NCBI RefSeq assembly: GCF_002964605.1
Contig: NZ_PQDH01000004.1
Span: 1-64,000 of the forward strand
DNA from: Vallitalea okinawensis
Lineage (GTDB): Bacteria; Bacillota; Clostridia; Lachnospirales; PQDH01
Direction: 5' to 3'
DNA length: 64,000 nucleotides
In this document: piece by piece, positions 27,965 through 37,442 of the stretch
Numbering within the stretch: position 1 is the first letter of the stretch
Layout: the number at the start of each line of letters is the position of its first letter
Made by a program: the position numbers and the translations under genes
The notes under the pieces: generated by a model
Database searches by the model: none
The model's input: the letters and a program-made list of their open reading frames with translations, nothing else
What the model was told of the DNA's origin: nothing

Positions 27965-28879
27965 TCAGCTTTTAACACCACCTAAGGTAATACCTTTGGT
28001 AAAGTGTCTCTGAACGTAAGGGTATACAATAACAACTGGTATAAGGGATAGTACCATGATTGCATACTTAAGTGTTGTATCATTATGTCCACCAGCTTCT
28101 ATTTTAATGATTTCATTACTTGTATCATCAATATTCTCAGCTGTATACAAGAGCAAACGCCTTAAGATAATCTGAATAGGTTGTTTACTTTCTGTTTTGA
28201 TCAATAGTGAGTACCAGAACCAAGAGTTCCAACTTGATAAAGCATAAAATAATGAGACAGTTGCTAAGATAGGTGATGATAAGGGGACAAAAATCTTTGT
28301 AAGAACCTGGGACTCACTTGCACCATCTATTGTTGCGGCTTCCACAAGTTCCTTTGGAAGAGAGTCGAAGTAGTTCCGTATGAGAATGATATTAAATGCG
28401 GAAATACCAAATCCTACAATCATTCCAAGGCGGGAGTCCCCCATGCCTAAATTAATGTAATTGAGATAACGTGGTATAGTTCCTGCTCCCAGCCACATGG
28501 TGAATAAAACGAAAAAGTTAAGAAATCGATTAAATAAGAAATTTTTTCTCGACATAACATAAGCCACCATAACAGAGATCACCATACAGTAAGCAGTACC
28601 TGCAAACATATAGAAAAAACTGTTGGCTAAGGAAACCCAAAGTGCTCGGTCAGAAAATAAATATTCATATGCACTAAAGGTCAAGTCTACTGGCAACAAA
28701 AATACTTGTTTACGATCAACAGCAATACCACTACTCAATGAAGCTGAAAGTACATATAGAAGGGGATAGAGTGCACCTATAATAGCAATAACCATCAGTA
28801 TGTTGACAATATATCCAAATATAAGCTCCCCTTTAGATAATCCGTAATATTTTGTCTTCTTGAGTTTAAAACTTACCAT
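27965..28879 (-). CDS. lplC: ABC sugar transporter permease (LplC/YtcP-like)
   Basis: 304 residues, six helices, EAA loop VEAATIDGASESQVLTKIF and C-terminus RHFTKGITLGGVKS typical of the second CUT1 permease. Its start overlaps the stop of the upstream permease by seven bases, indicating coupled translation. Confidence 0.88.
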   Translation of the reverse strand: MVSFKLKKTKYYGLSKGELIFGYIVNILMVIAIIGALYPLLYVLSASLSSGIAVDRKQVFLLPVDLTFSAYEYLFSDRALWVSLANSFFYMFAGTAYCMVISVMVAYVMSRKNFLFNRFLNFFVLFTMWLGAGTIPRYLNYINLGMGDSRLGMIVGFGISAFNIILIRNYFDSLPKELVEAATIDGASESQVLTKIFVPLSSPILATVSLFYALSSWNSWFWYSLLIKTESKQPIQIILRRLLLYTAENIDDTSNEIIKIEAGGHNDTTLKYAIMVLSLIPVVIVYPYVQRHFTKGITLGGVKS

Positions 28880-29850
28880 AAAGATGTACCTCCGATTTTT
28901 TTAGATATTCTATTAGAAATATATACAAGGATGACAGCTACAACTGATTCAAAGAGACCAGCAGCTGTTGCCACATCAAGTTGATTAGCTCCTTGTAAAC
29001 CGATTCGATAAATATATGATCCTAGAACATCTGCAACCTCATAGGTCTGTGGTTGATAAAGTAATATAGTCTTTTCAAATCCTATACTTAATAACTTACC
29101 TACTCGTAATATAAACATAATAATGATAGTAGAAGAAATACCAGGCAAAGTGATGTTCGTAATAACATGGAACTTATTAGCTCCATCGACTTTAGCGGCT
29201 TCATAGAGAGAAGGTGAGATCCCAAGTAGTGCAGCAAAATATATAATGGAGTCAAATCCTGCATTCTTCCATACACCTGACGCTATGTAAATGAATCTGT
29301 AGTACTCTGGCATAATCATAAAGTAAATGGGTTCGTCAATGATATGTAAACTCATAAGAATATTATTGATAACCCCTGTATCCGGAGAAAGTAGATTGAT
29401 AACAAGACCTGCTACCACCAGTTCCGATATGAAGTGAGGCAGGTAAAGGACTGTTTGTGATACTTTTCTAAATAAATTGTTGCGAATTTCATTAAATAAG
29501 AGTGCCAAAATGATTGGTATAGGAAAAGCGAATATTAAACTATAGGCATTAATTAATAGAGTATTTTTTAGTGCCCTCAGGAACATGAATTTCCCCGAAC
29601 CAGAGAAGATATACTTAAAGTTATCCAGTCCTACCCAAACACTGTCCCAAATTCCCTTAAAAGTACTATAATCCTTGAAGGCAATTTGCAGGCCGTAAAA
29701 GGGCAGATAATGAAATATAAGATAATAAATAATTGCTGGTAAAGCTAAAAAATAAAATAGCTTTTGATGTTTAAAGGAATATTTAAGCTTTGTACCAAAA
29801 GTTACTTTTTTTGTACTACTTCTAAGTGGTTTCACCATATGATTAGCCAT
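28873..29850 (-). CDS. lplB: ABC sugar transporter permease (LplB-like)
   Basis: 325 residues from ATG 29850, which follows AAAAGGAG by 7 bases; the frame upstream to 29913 has no such site and overlaps the previous gene. Six helices, FHYLPFYGLQIAFKDY near the first helix, and EAA loop YEAAKVDGANKFHVI. First permease of the galacturonide-type importer. Confidence 0.88.
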   Translation of the reverse strand: MANHMVKPLRSSTKKVTFGTKLKYSFKHQKLFYFLALPAIIYYLIFHYLPFYGLQIAFKDYSTFKGIWDSVWVGLDNFKYIFSGSGKFMFLRALKNTLLINAYSLIFAFPIPIILALLFNEIRNNLFRKVSQTVLYLPHFISELVVAGLVINLLSPDTGVINNILMSLHIIDEPIYFMIMPEYYRFIYIASGVWKNAGFDSIIYFAALLGISPSLYEAAKVDGANKFHVITNITLPGISSTIIIMFILRVGKLLSIGFEKTILLYQPQTYEVADVLGSYIYRIGLQGANQLDVATAAGLFESVVAVILVYISNRISKKIGGTSLW

Positions 29851-29869
29851 ATCATAACTCCTTTTCATA

Positions 29870-30277
29870 TTAATGTTTTGTAGCCATTTTAAGATAGGCT
29901 GAATAGATAACACTGTAAATTAGACCAAATGTAAATGGCTCGATAACAAATTTTAAAATTTCATTTTCATATAGGTATTGATTCGTAAAGACGACAGTAA
30001 AGGTAATAACAAAGTTAGAAAAAAAGTTAAGTAGTAAATTAAGATATCTGTTTGTAAGGACATATCTTAAAGATTGATTGCTTATTGTCGTCATGTAAAG
30101 CCTGTTACCAGCAAATTCGGTTAATATAAATGAGCATATAAATATGAAGGGCAGGTTTGATAATGATGTCCCTACAAAGTAGGATAAACCACCAATATAC
30201 CAATATAACAGAAATTTTAATGTTTTCTGTTTATAAAAAATATTTTGTCTTTTTATATTGATCATAATAATCCCCAT
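29870..30277 (-). CDS. Small four-helix membrane protein, function unknown
   Basis: 135 residues with four hydrophobic segments (about 24-44, 46-66, 80-102, 108-130) and a basic N-terminus. The size and EFAGNRLYMT/LTNRY segments faintly recall GtrA-type or YesL-type membrane proteins, but I cannot assign it. An ATG four codons further in (30265) is an equal start candidate. It is the first gene of the importer operon, and sugar-ABC operons often carry such YesL-like proteins. Confidence 0.6.
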   Translation of the reverse strand: MGIIMINIKRQNIFYKQKTLKFLLYWYIGGLSYFVGTSLSNLPFIFICSFILTEFAGNRLYMTTISNQSLRYVLTNRYLNLLLNFFSNFVITFTVVFTNQYLYENEILKFVIEPFTFGLIYSVIYSAYLKMATKH

Positions 30278-30781
30278 CTCTTATCATTAAATAAGTGCAT
30301 TAACAAGTTATCACTTATCTTTATATTAATTTAAGATACATAACACTTTCTACTTATTTATTGCTGATTTGAATAAAAACCTCCGCATATCATGTCTTGA
30401 TTAACCTAAATTATTAACAAAATAAGTGAATATTAATAAATAATTATAATAAAGCAGATAAAAATTTGAAAATATAGCTACTAACACAAATTTTGGAGTA
30501 ATCAATTAAGTTCTTTATAAACGATTAATAATCAATGTGATACCATAATAAATAACCCTAACATATAATAATTCTGAAATAATTTTATTATAAAGATAAA
30601 ATGTATTTATTATTTATGGAGGATTTAGAAGTACTATCAAAATAATATCATGTACTACGTGATATTATAATTAATTTGGAGTGAAGATAAGTTAAATATG
30701 AGTTGATATTAGAATATTCAGAAAAAAATTAATCATTCAAAAAAGTAGACTAAGACCTATAGTTACAGGTCTTAGTCTACT
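30278..30781. other. 504-bp intergenic region upstream of the lpl-like operon
   Basis: Very AT-rich and without a credible gene. It holds the AraC terminator (30742-30783), a near-perfect 27-bp dyad at 30642-30668 (ATAATATCA and TGATATTAT arms) and an inverted pair ATAAGTG (30291-30297) and CACTTAT (30312-30318) close to the operon start. AATAAGTG recurs at about 30421. These are candidate regulator or RNA sites for the leftward operon; no clear promoter could be fixed. Confidence 0.45.
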
Positions 30782-30783
30782 TT
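30742..30783 (-). terminator. Terminator overlapping the AraC stop codon
   Basis: A 17-bp stem (30742-30758 with 30767-30783, GTAGACTAAGACCT arms) whose right arm includes the TAA stop of the AraC gene; A/T-runs lie on both sides. Confidence 0.85.
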
Positions 30784-31672
30784 ATGATAGTGAAAAAATA
30801 TCATGTTTAGTCTGATTTCTATATTTAGTAGGTGACATGCCTACTTTTTCAGCAAATACTCTATTGAATTGAGACAGGCTACCGAAGCCACAAAGCTCAG
30901 CTATTTTTATAATCTTATAATTAGTTTCAAGTAGTAAGTGACAAGATTTTTTGACTCGAGTGAGTTGAATATACTCAGTAACACTAAAATGAGTGTATTC
31001 TTTGAATTTCCTAGATAAATAATGTGGGCTAATAAAAAACTTTTCTGATAGACTGTTTAGTGTTATTTTGTCACAATAGTGATTGTGAATATAGATTGTT
31101 AAATCTTCTATCTTCTTAGTAATGGTATCTTTCTCAATATCCTCATTGGTATAAACATTATTATCTATATACTTTTTTATGGTATATAATAATTTTAAAA
31201 GTGTATTTTGATACATGATTTCCATAGCAGGATCCTTCTTACGAGAATAGGTATAGAATTCATTGATGAGATCAATAATAACTCTTTTTTCTGGGTTATT
31301 AAACCTTAAAACGGGTATAGGTTTTTGAAAAATAGTCAGAATCCATTGCAATTGACTATTGAATGCAAAAGACAAATAATCTTTATTAAAGCTTAAAAGT
31401 AATCTCTTATTTTTTTTGCTTAGATAATTAGACTTATGTAGTTGATACCTATCAATAAGTACAAAGTCATAGGTATTCAGGCGATAGCTGGACCCATTAA
31501 CGATAAAATTACACTCACCATCTAAAAAAATAAATATTTCATAGTAAGGATGAAAATGCTGATACTCCATATTCTTTAACTCTTTTCTAATATGAAAATC
31601 AAGGTCAAAGAATAGATTTTCAGTTATAAAAGAATGGTGAAGTTTCTCCTTAAAAAAAATTGTATCAGACAT
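30782..31672 (-). CDS. AraC-family transcriptional regulator
   Basis: 296 residues with an N-terminal cupin (YQHFHPYYEIFIFLDG, residues about 38-53) and a C-terminal double helix-turn-helix (FFISPHYLSRKFKEYTH, IAELCGFGSLSQFNRVFAEKVG) ending MSPTKYR. It lies just upstream of, and in the same direction as, the lpl-like operon, and is divergent from a Gfo/Idh dehydrogenase gene. It probably controls one or both. A 7-2-7 palindrome at 31741-31756 lies in the divergent gap. Confidence 0.9.
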   Translation of the reverse strand: MSDTIFFKEKLHHSFITENLFFDLDFHIRKELKNMEYQHFHPYYEIFIFLDGECNFIVNGSSYRLNTYDFVLIDRYQLHKSNYLSKKNKRLLLSFNKDYLSFAFNSQLQWILTIFQKPIPVLRFNNPEKRVIIDLINEFYTYSRKKDPAMEIMYQNTLLKLLYTIKKYIDNNVYTNEDIEKDTITKKIEDLTIYIHNHYCDKITLNSLSEKFFISPHYLSRKFKEYTHFSVTEYIQLTRVKKSCHLLLETNYKIIKIAELCGFGSLSQFNRVFAEKVGMSPTKYRNQTKHDIFSLS

Positions 31673-31740
31673 AAGTTAACTCCTTGTTATAAATTTAAGT
31701 GTTATTATATATAAGCTGTATATAGACACGTTAAGCAAAT

Positions 31741-31756
31741 ACTATAATTTTATAGT
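31741..31756. promoter_or_regulatory. Palindrome in the AraC/dehydrogenase divergent region
   Basis: ACTATAATTTTATAGT is a perfect 7-2-7 inverted repeat centred between two divergent genes and may be a protein-binding site. AT-rich composition makes chance occurrence possible. Confidence 0.35.
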
Positions 31757-31852
31757 TTGGCTATTAACCAGTACATAATTTTATTATAATAAATAAAAGG
31801 TAAATAATCTAGGAAAGAATTAATCTATAAGCCGTATTAAGGAGGGGTAAAG

Positions 31853-32854
31853 TTGAAAATTGTTATTATTGGTTGTTCTGGGCATTATGGTTATGCCCTA
31901 GATGGTATTTCTTTTAATAATAAATATACCATTGTAGGTATTTCACCTGGTGTAGAAGAAGAGAACATTGATAAGATATATGAAAAAGTGAGAAAAGATC
32001 ATCAAGAGGTTAGGGTATATAAAGATTATCTGAGAATGATAGAGGAATTAAATCCAGAAATAGCAGTAGTCAATACATATTGTACCAAGAATGAAGAAAT
32101 TGTCATTAATCTTCTTCAAAGAGACATTCATCTTTTCATAGAGAAACCACTTACCACATCAATGGATTCACTGTGCAAGATAAAGGACGCTTATAGTAAG
32201 AGTAAAAGTCATCTCTGTTCCATGATGGGTATTCGCTATCATGCTGCTTTTCTTACAGCCTATCAAATAGTTAAAGAAGGTGGTATTGGTAAAGTTAAGC
32301 TGATCAATGCTCAGAAATCCTATAAATTAGGTCAACGAGGCAACTTTTATGAAAAAAGAGATTATTATGGCGGTATTTTACAATGGGTAGGTATTCATGG
32401 GATTGACTGGATCTATTATTTCAGTGGGCAAGAGTTTAGTTCCGTTTATGGTAGGTCCAGCGAATTAATAGAGAAAGATGGAAATGAAATAGAGATGTCA
32501 GGAGTATGTCAATTTGAACTAACCAATGGGGTATATGCTACACTAGTTACTGATTTTTATAGACCTGAAACAGCAAACAGTCATGATGACGATCGATTAA
32601 GGGTTGTAGGGACTAAGGGGATTATAGAAGTTAGAGATAATCAAGTGTTTGTAATGAGTAATGATAGAGAAGGTTCACAAGAGATTCATCTCCTTGAAGA
32701 AAAGAATATTTTTGAGGATTTCTTAGAATCTATCGAAGGAAATAAAACATGTTTTGTATCATCAGCAGAGGTTTTTGAGGTGACTAAAGCATCTATATAT
32801 GCTAAAGAATCAGCCGATCATAATAAAATTATGTTTTGGAATGAGGTCAATTAG
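31853..32854 (+). CDS. Gfo/Idh/MocA-family oxidoreductase
   Basis: 333 residues. Rossmann domain at 1-120 (a variant start IIGCSGHYGYAL in place of the usual GxGxxG, and LFIEKPLTT with the catalytic-type EKP), then the C-terminal substrate domain, where WVGIHGIDWIYYFSG supplies the conserved His-Asp pair. NAD(P)-dependent sugar or inositol dehydrogenase; the substrate is unknown. TTG start behind GGAGGGG. Confidence 0.82.
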   Translation: MKIVIIGCSGHYGYALDGISFNNKYTIVGISPGVEEENIDKIYEKVRKDHQEVRVYKDYLRMIEELNPEIAVVNTYCTKNEEIVINLLQRDIHLFIEKPLTTSMDSLCKIKDAYSKSKSHLCSMMGIRYHAAFLTAYQIVKEGGIGKVKLINAQKSYKLGQRGNFYEKRDYYGGILQWVGIHGIDWIYYFSGQEFSSVYGRSSELIEKDGNEIEMSGVCQFELTNGVYATLVTDFYRPETANSHDDDRLRVVGTKGIIEVRDNQVFVMSNDREGSQEIHLLEEKNIFEDFLESIEGNKTCFVSSAEVFEVTKASIYAKESADHNKIMFWNEVN

Positions 32855-32897
32855 GTAATAAAGAAAATTAACTTGCTTTTAGTTGATGAAATATGAT

Positions 32898-32940
32898 GTA
32901 AAAAGACCCCTTGTTAAGTCATGATATAGCAACAAGGGGC
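32898..32940 (-). terminator. Terminator of the alpha-mannosidase transcript
   Basis: CCCCTTGTT (32907-32915) pairs with AACAAGGGG (32931-32939); on the minus strand the stem is followed by TCTTTTT. It may also act rightward on the dehydrogenase transcript. Confidence 0.85.
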
Positions 32941-32958
32941 TTATGTACTTCTATTTTC

Positions 32959-35900
32959 CTACATAGATTTTAAGCGAATAGATATAATTTCATTAGGTTC
33001 ATAAGGTACTTGGATCATACCGTGCTCCAATGTTAAAGATTGCTGGGTTTCTTCTATTAGGTTACATAGCCAAGCTTCTTTAACTGGAAAATTCAATTTT
33101 ATTTTAGCTATACCTTTAGAACTATAAGTTTCTACTAGGCGTAAAATGATATCCTTTGTACCATCTTCAGATAGTTTAAAAGCTTGGCACTGTAATGCCT
33201 TTGTATCTAGAGATAAAGGAGCTTCAAAATCTTCTTTAGTCTTCTTATTAGGATAAACTTGTAGTGGCCAGTTTAGAGCATAAGCTTCTTCAACGAGACC
33301 ATCATTTTGCCATTGACCACCATGTGTCATAAGAGAATAAGTAAAATAATGCTCTTTTCGATCACTGTCTCGATCGGGGCGAATAGGTGCTCTTAAAAGG
33401 CTTAAACCAATAATATTATCTTCTACATGGCAGCCATATTTGCAATCATTTAATATACTCACCCCAAAAATTCCTTCGCTCATACCAACCCATTTATGGC
33501 ATGGTACTTCAAATCTGGCCTGTTCCCAAGTTGTGTTTTGATTGTTATAACGTTGAAGGACACCAGCAGAGGTATCCACGTCATAAACACGAGCATACAC
33601 GTCAACAGGGAAGAGTACTTTCAAAAGTTTTTGATCTTCTTGCCAATCAACCCAAGTTTCAAAATCAATACGAGGATGTTCTGCATATAGGCGAATAATT
33701 TGACAAGCCTTACTATTCGAAAATTTACGTTCCATTCGTAATGCAATTGAAATAGGTCCATCTTCAACAACTTGTATGTTTTTCCAATGGGGAAGAGCTA
33801 TAGGGTATTCCTCATAATTTTTAAGTATATCCCAGGCGTTATATTTACCTGGACGGTCATCGTATAGTGCCCATTGATTAACTGTTTCTCCTTCCCTAAT
33901 CACATTACGGAAACGTATCTTATCATATATATTGATGATCTCTCCTTGTGTATTGATTTCTATGCGATAATATTTATTTTCCATGCTCTCTTGAGAAATT
34001 TTCATTGAAGTATTTTCTGGGATAAAAGTCTTTAAACCAGTTAAGCTCATAGAGCCCAATCCTTTAATGAATGGTAACTGGGCACAAATACGAGTTTTAC
34101 CATCAGGTTGTTGTTGAATTTGAAGCGGGTAAGTATTGCCATGAGAATCCTTAAGTCCGGTATAATCACTTTCAGCAGTATTATTAAGATTGGCGATACC
34201 TTTTTTCTCTTGTATGGAAGGATTCAGTACAACGAAATTACCTTCACTGCTGGAAGTAAGCATTTGGTTAAGAGTTCCTTCTTTAATGCTATTGAATTCT
34301 TTTTCCATAACATCATATAATTCCAATGCTTCTGTGGCAACAGGTGTGGTATGACTGCCTGGCAATATATCGTGAAATTGGTTGGTTAGGAGTTTCTTCC
34401 ATGGAGCTTCGAGAGCTTCCTGCCAAGAATCGTTACCCCGTAAATAAGAAAGAGTTGCTAATGTTTCTATCTCTTGTGCCAAAAATTCACTTTTTCGATT
34501 AATCCTTTTTAAGTCCCCCTTTGTTGTAAATGTTCCACGATGCATTTCAAGATAAAGGTCGCCGTCCCATACTGGATAATCCTTCTCTTTATGACTAAAA
34601 GCAGACTCTAGATACTCTTTTCCTGTGGTAATACGTTGATGTGGGATACCAGGTAATTTTTCTTGACGTTCTATGTAGGCGATCATGGCATCAGTCACAC
34701 CACTACCACCATCACCATAACCGTACATCTGTAGGGATTCAGGATAGATTTCTTTCTCCTTATAAGCATCCCAGTTTTCAATTGCTTGATCCGGTTCTAA
34801 CCATGTGATGAAGTGAACGGGTGGAACAGAAGCATTAACTGTGGAGCCATCAAGCCCTTTCCATATAAAATTATTATAGGGAAACATGTTAGTATCATTC
34901 CATGTAGACATCTTATTGGAAACAAAATAATCCACACCTGATTTCTTTAGAATTTGGGGCATGATGGCGCTATTACCAAAGACATCAGGTAACCAACAAT
35001 TGTTAACCTCCACATTAAAAGTTTCTTTGAAGTACTTTTTGCCATAAAGAAGCTGGCGGACATGACTTTCAGCAGAAATTAAGTTGCAATCAGGTTCTAC
35101 ATACATAGCACCGACAATTTCCCAGCGACCATCTGCAACACGTTTCTTTACTTCCTCAAAAATATCAGGGTAATATTTTTCAAGCATTTCATAGGTCCAT
35201 GCTTGGGTATGGGAGTATTTAAATTCAGGGTGTCGATCCATTAATCGTAACTGTATAAGGCAGGTCCTTGCATTTTTTTGTACAGTCTGTTTAGCCGTCC
35301 AATGATAAGCAATATCTAAGTGTGAATGAGCAACAAGAGCAAGATTCCCTTGTTTACTATAAGTATGAAATTGATTATAAATGTGGTCATTAAAATACTG
35401 CTTAACAATAGGCATGCAGACTGTATACTCTTCTCTTGAACTTTCAAAAAGAGGTAGTAAATGAAGTACTTCATTAATATGATGTTCCATGTTCTCTTTA
35501 ATATGATCTTCAACATGTTGGCTGTATGCAAGTGAATAAAGCATATCCAAATCATACTTAAACTCCAGCATATCTTCATCTAAAACCATAAAGGATGGGG
35601 ATTTAAAGTTCTGAATACAGCCTTTTAATTGTCGAGTTGCAACATTTCTATCGTCATCTGGTTTGGAACGTGTATAGGCTTCCAAAATGATTTCGTAGAT
35701 GTCCCCTGGGTTGGCTGATTCCACAAAAGGGAATGATGAACGATTAGGGTCAAGACCATTCATATAAGATCCATTGACTTTCACCATGACTTCAGTAGGA
35801 GTAACCATCTCAAAGTATAACTTCTGACCTTCCAGTTCAGGAGGGATAATGACTGTTGTCTTAAAAACAGAAGTAACATCAGGACCTCCCCAGCGTTCAC

Positions 35901-36087
35901 CATCTATAATGGGAATGAATTCGTCATGATCCCATGTATAAGCATCAGGATGATATTCACCAGTACGAATATGCCAATTAGGAATTGAATAACGTTGTTT
36001 AATAATAAACTGATTCAGTTGATTAAAATTTACCCTTGCCCATTGTTCATTGCTCATGCTTCTTCTACTAACTTTTATATGTGCCAT
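32959..36087 (-). CDS. Alpha-mannosidase, GH38
   Basis: 1042 residues. A beta-rich N-terminal binding domain (about 1-240) precedes the GH38 catalytic barrel: HSHLDIAYHW near residue 255-264 (zinc ligands His and Asp), catalytic nucleophile D368 in CWLPDVFGNS, and a YGYGDGGSG loop. Middle and C-terminal beta domains complete the usual length. There is no signal peptide, so it is a cytoplasmic enzyme trimming alpha-mannosides delivered by a transporter. AGGAGG precedes the ATG, and a small NifU-like gene lies 9 bp upstream in the same operon. Confidence 0.93.
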   Translation of the reverse strand: MAHIKVSRRSMSNEQWARVNFNQLNQFIIKQRYSIPNWHIRTGEYHPDAYTWDHDEFIPIIDGERWGGPDVTSVFKTTVIIPPELEGQKLYFEMVTPTEVMVKVNGSYMNGLDPNRSSFPFVESANPGDIYEIILEAYTRSKPDDDRNVATRQLKGCIQNFKSPSFMVLDEDMLEFKYDLDMLYSLAYSQHVEDHIKENMEHHINEVLHLLPLFESSREEYTVCMPIVKQYFNDHIYNQFHTYSKQGNLALVAHSHLDIAYHWTAKQTVQKNARTCLIQLRLMDRHPEFKYSHTQAWTYEMLEKYYPDIFEEVKKRVADGRWEIVGAMYVEPDCNLISAESHVRQLLYGKKYFKETFNVEVNNCWLPDVFGNSAIMPQILKKSGVDYFVSNKMSTWNDTNMFPYNNFIWKGLDGSTVNASVPPVHFITWLEPDQAIENWDAYKEKEIYPESLQMYGYGDGGSGVTDAMIAYIERQEKLPGIPHQRITTGKEYLESAFSHKEKDYPVWDGDLYLEMHRGTFTTKGDLKRINRKSEFLAQEIETLATLSYLRGNDSWQEALEAPWKKLLTNQFHDILPGSHTTPVATEALELYDVMEKEFNSIKEGTLNQMLTSSSEGNFVVLNPSIQEKKGIANLNNTAESDYTGLKDSHGNTYPLQIQQQPDGKTRICAQLPFIKGLGSMSLTGLKTFIPENTSMKISQESMENKYYRIEINTQGEIINIYDKIRFRNVIREGETVNQWALYDDRPGKYNAWDILKNYEEYPIALPHWKNIQVVEDGPISIALRMERKFSNSKACQIIRLYAEHPRIDFETWVDWQEDQKLLKVLFPVDVYARVYDVDTSAGVLQRYNNQNTTWEQARFEVPCHKWVGMSEGIFGVSILNDCKYGCHVEDNIIGLSLLRAPIRPDRDSDRKEHYFTYSLMTHGGQWQNDGLVEEAYALNWPLQVYPNKKTKEDFEAPLSLDTKALQCQAFKLSEDGTKDIILRLVETYSSKGIAKIKLNFPVKEAWLCNLIEETQQSLTLEHGMIQVPYEPNEIISIRLKSM

Positions 36088-36096
36088 GTTTGCCTC

Positions 36097-36345
36097 CTAT
36101 TGATCAAAGTATGGTATGTTTTTAATTATTTTTATGGAAAAATGCTGATGGAATTTAGATTCAATCTTTTTGTTGAGCCACCACTGTATATCTTCTCCAC
36201 AACTGTTACATGTAGCGCAGTCTCCATAAGCATTAATAATAAGAGTATTATCATTAATTTCAGTACAAAGGAGATCACCACCATCGGCTTTAGCCATTGG
36301 TCTTAAAACAGAATTAATATAATTCATTATTTCCTTATCCATCAT
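36097..36345 (-). CDS. NifU C-terminal-domain-like small protein
   Basis: 82 residues. The pattern VLRPMAKADGGD followed by C43-A-T-C46 matches stand-alone NFU domains, which carry a CxxC for Fe-S cluster transfer; here an extra Cys follows at C49, giving CxxCxxC. The C-terminal half (IQWWLNKKIESKF) is divergent. It stands immediately before the alpha-mannosidase gene, an unexpected partner. AGGAGG precedes the ATG. Confidence 0.65.
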   Translation of the reverse strand: MMDKEIMNYINSVLRPMAKADGGDLLCTEINDNTLIINAYGDCATCNSCGEDIQWWLNKKIESKFHQHFSIKIIKNIPYFDQ

Positions 36346-36444
36346 CTAGCCTCCTAGTTTAAAATCATTCTATCTTTATTATAAAGAATAGAGAATCCTC
36401 AGAGAATAGGTTATGAAGCCATAAATTTGCATAGTATGACCATA

Positions 36445-36473
36445 TTGTCCATATGCTAAAAATAGATTATAAT
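36445..36473 (+). promoter_or_regulatory. Promoter of the AraC gene at 36506
   Basis: TTGTCC (36445-36450), 17-bp spacer, TATAAT (36468-36473). Confidence 0.6.
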
Positions 36474-36505
36474 AGACCTATGCAATGAATAATGGGAGGA
36501 AAGCA

Positions 36506-37381
36506 GTGGAGATTCTTGAATTAGATGACTTAGAAATAAAAATAGAATTTGGGCAATTAGAATTAAATATGCTTTATATGCGGTTTGCACCTCCCAGTAG
36601 GATTAAAGAGATAACTAATCATTTTCATAGTAGCTATGAATTGCACTTTATACCCTATGGACAAGGATTATTAAGGACAAAAGATCAGTCTTATACCATC
36701 AATGCAGGAGATTTCTATTTGACAGGTCCTAATGTTTATCATGCACAAAAAGGACATCATGATAACCCTATGGCTGAGTACTGCGTTAATTTTGAGATAA
36801 TTGGTGAAAAGATAAAGGAAAACCAAGGATCTAAGGACCAAGAAGTCATATCAAAGACATTAAAAGAGACCACCTTTTGGTATGGAAAGGACAAATTTAA
36901 CAGCATGGATTTGTTCAAAAAGATAGCAGAAGAGAGTCATTATAAATACGTAGGCTATATGGAGAATATAAAAAACTACCTACAGCAGATACTATTAAAT
37001 TGTATCCGAAGCTATCTGGAGTATCCCTATTCCTTGGACCAGCCTCCAATAAAAAGTAAAGATGATCAACGTAGACAAATTACTGATACCTATTTACATA
37101 GGTTTAAAGAAGAAGTATCTGTAGAAGAACTAGCAAAAATTTTAGGTTTAAGTGAAAGGCATACAAGGCGATTTTTTCATTCTATTTATGGTATGTCACT
37201 CCATGAGAAAGTTAAAGAAATGCGAATAGACTTAGCTAAAGAATTACTCATGAATACCCGTATGACGATAAGTAGAATCGGTGATTATGTAGGGTATATA
37301 GATCCACTATATTTTTCAAGAGTATTTAAAAAATCTACAGGATGTAGTCCAACTGTATATAGAAGACATTCCTATGAATAG
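36506..37381 (+). CDS. AraC-family transcriptional regulator
   Basis: 291 residues from a GTG at 36506, placed by GGGAGG 6 bases upstream; an ATG at 36485 has no ribosome binding site. An N-terminal cupin (TNHFHSSYELHFIPYG) is followed by a C-terminal double helix-turn-helix (LGLSERHTRRFFHSIYG, IGDYVGYIDPLYFSRVFKK). Divergent from the NifU-like/alpha-mannosidase operon, which it probably controls. Confidence 0.9.
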   Translation: MEILELDDLEIKIEFGQLELNMLYMRFAPPSRIKEITNHFHSSYELHFIPYGQGLLRTKDQSYTINAGDFYLTGPNVYHAQKGHHDNPMAEYCVNFEIIGEKIKENQGSKDQEVISKTLKETTFWYGKDKFNSMDLFKKIAEESHYKYVGYMENIKNYLQQILLNCIRSYLEYPYSLDQPPIKSKDDQRRQITDTYLHRFKEEVSVEELAKILGLSERHTRRFFHSIYGMSLHEKVKEMRIDLAKELLMNTRMTISRIGDYVGYIDPLYFSRVFKKSTGCSPTVYRRHSYE

Positions 37382-37395
37382 ATAAAAATAAAAAT

Positions 37396-37432
37396 GAACT
37401 ACTCAAATAGTTGACTAATGAGTAGTTCTTTC
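37396..37432. terminator. Terminator between convergent genes
   Basis: GAACTACTCA (37396-37405) pairs with TGAGTAGTTC (37419-37428), then TTTCTTC. Confidence 0.8.
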
Positions 37433-37442
37433 TTCAATAACC

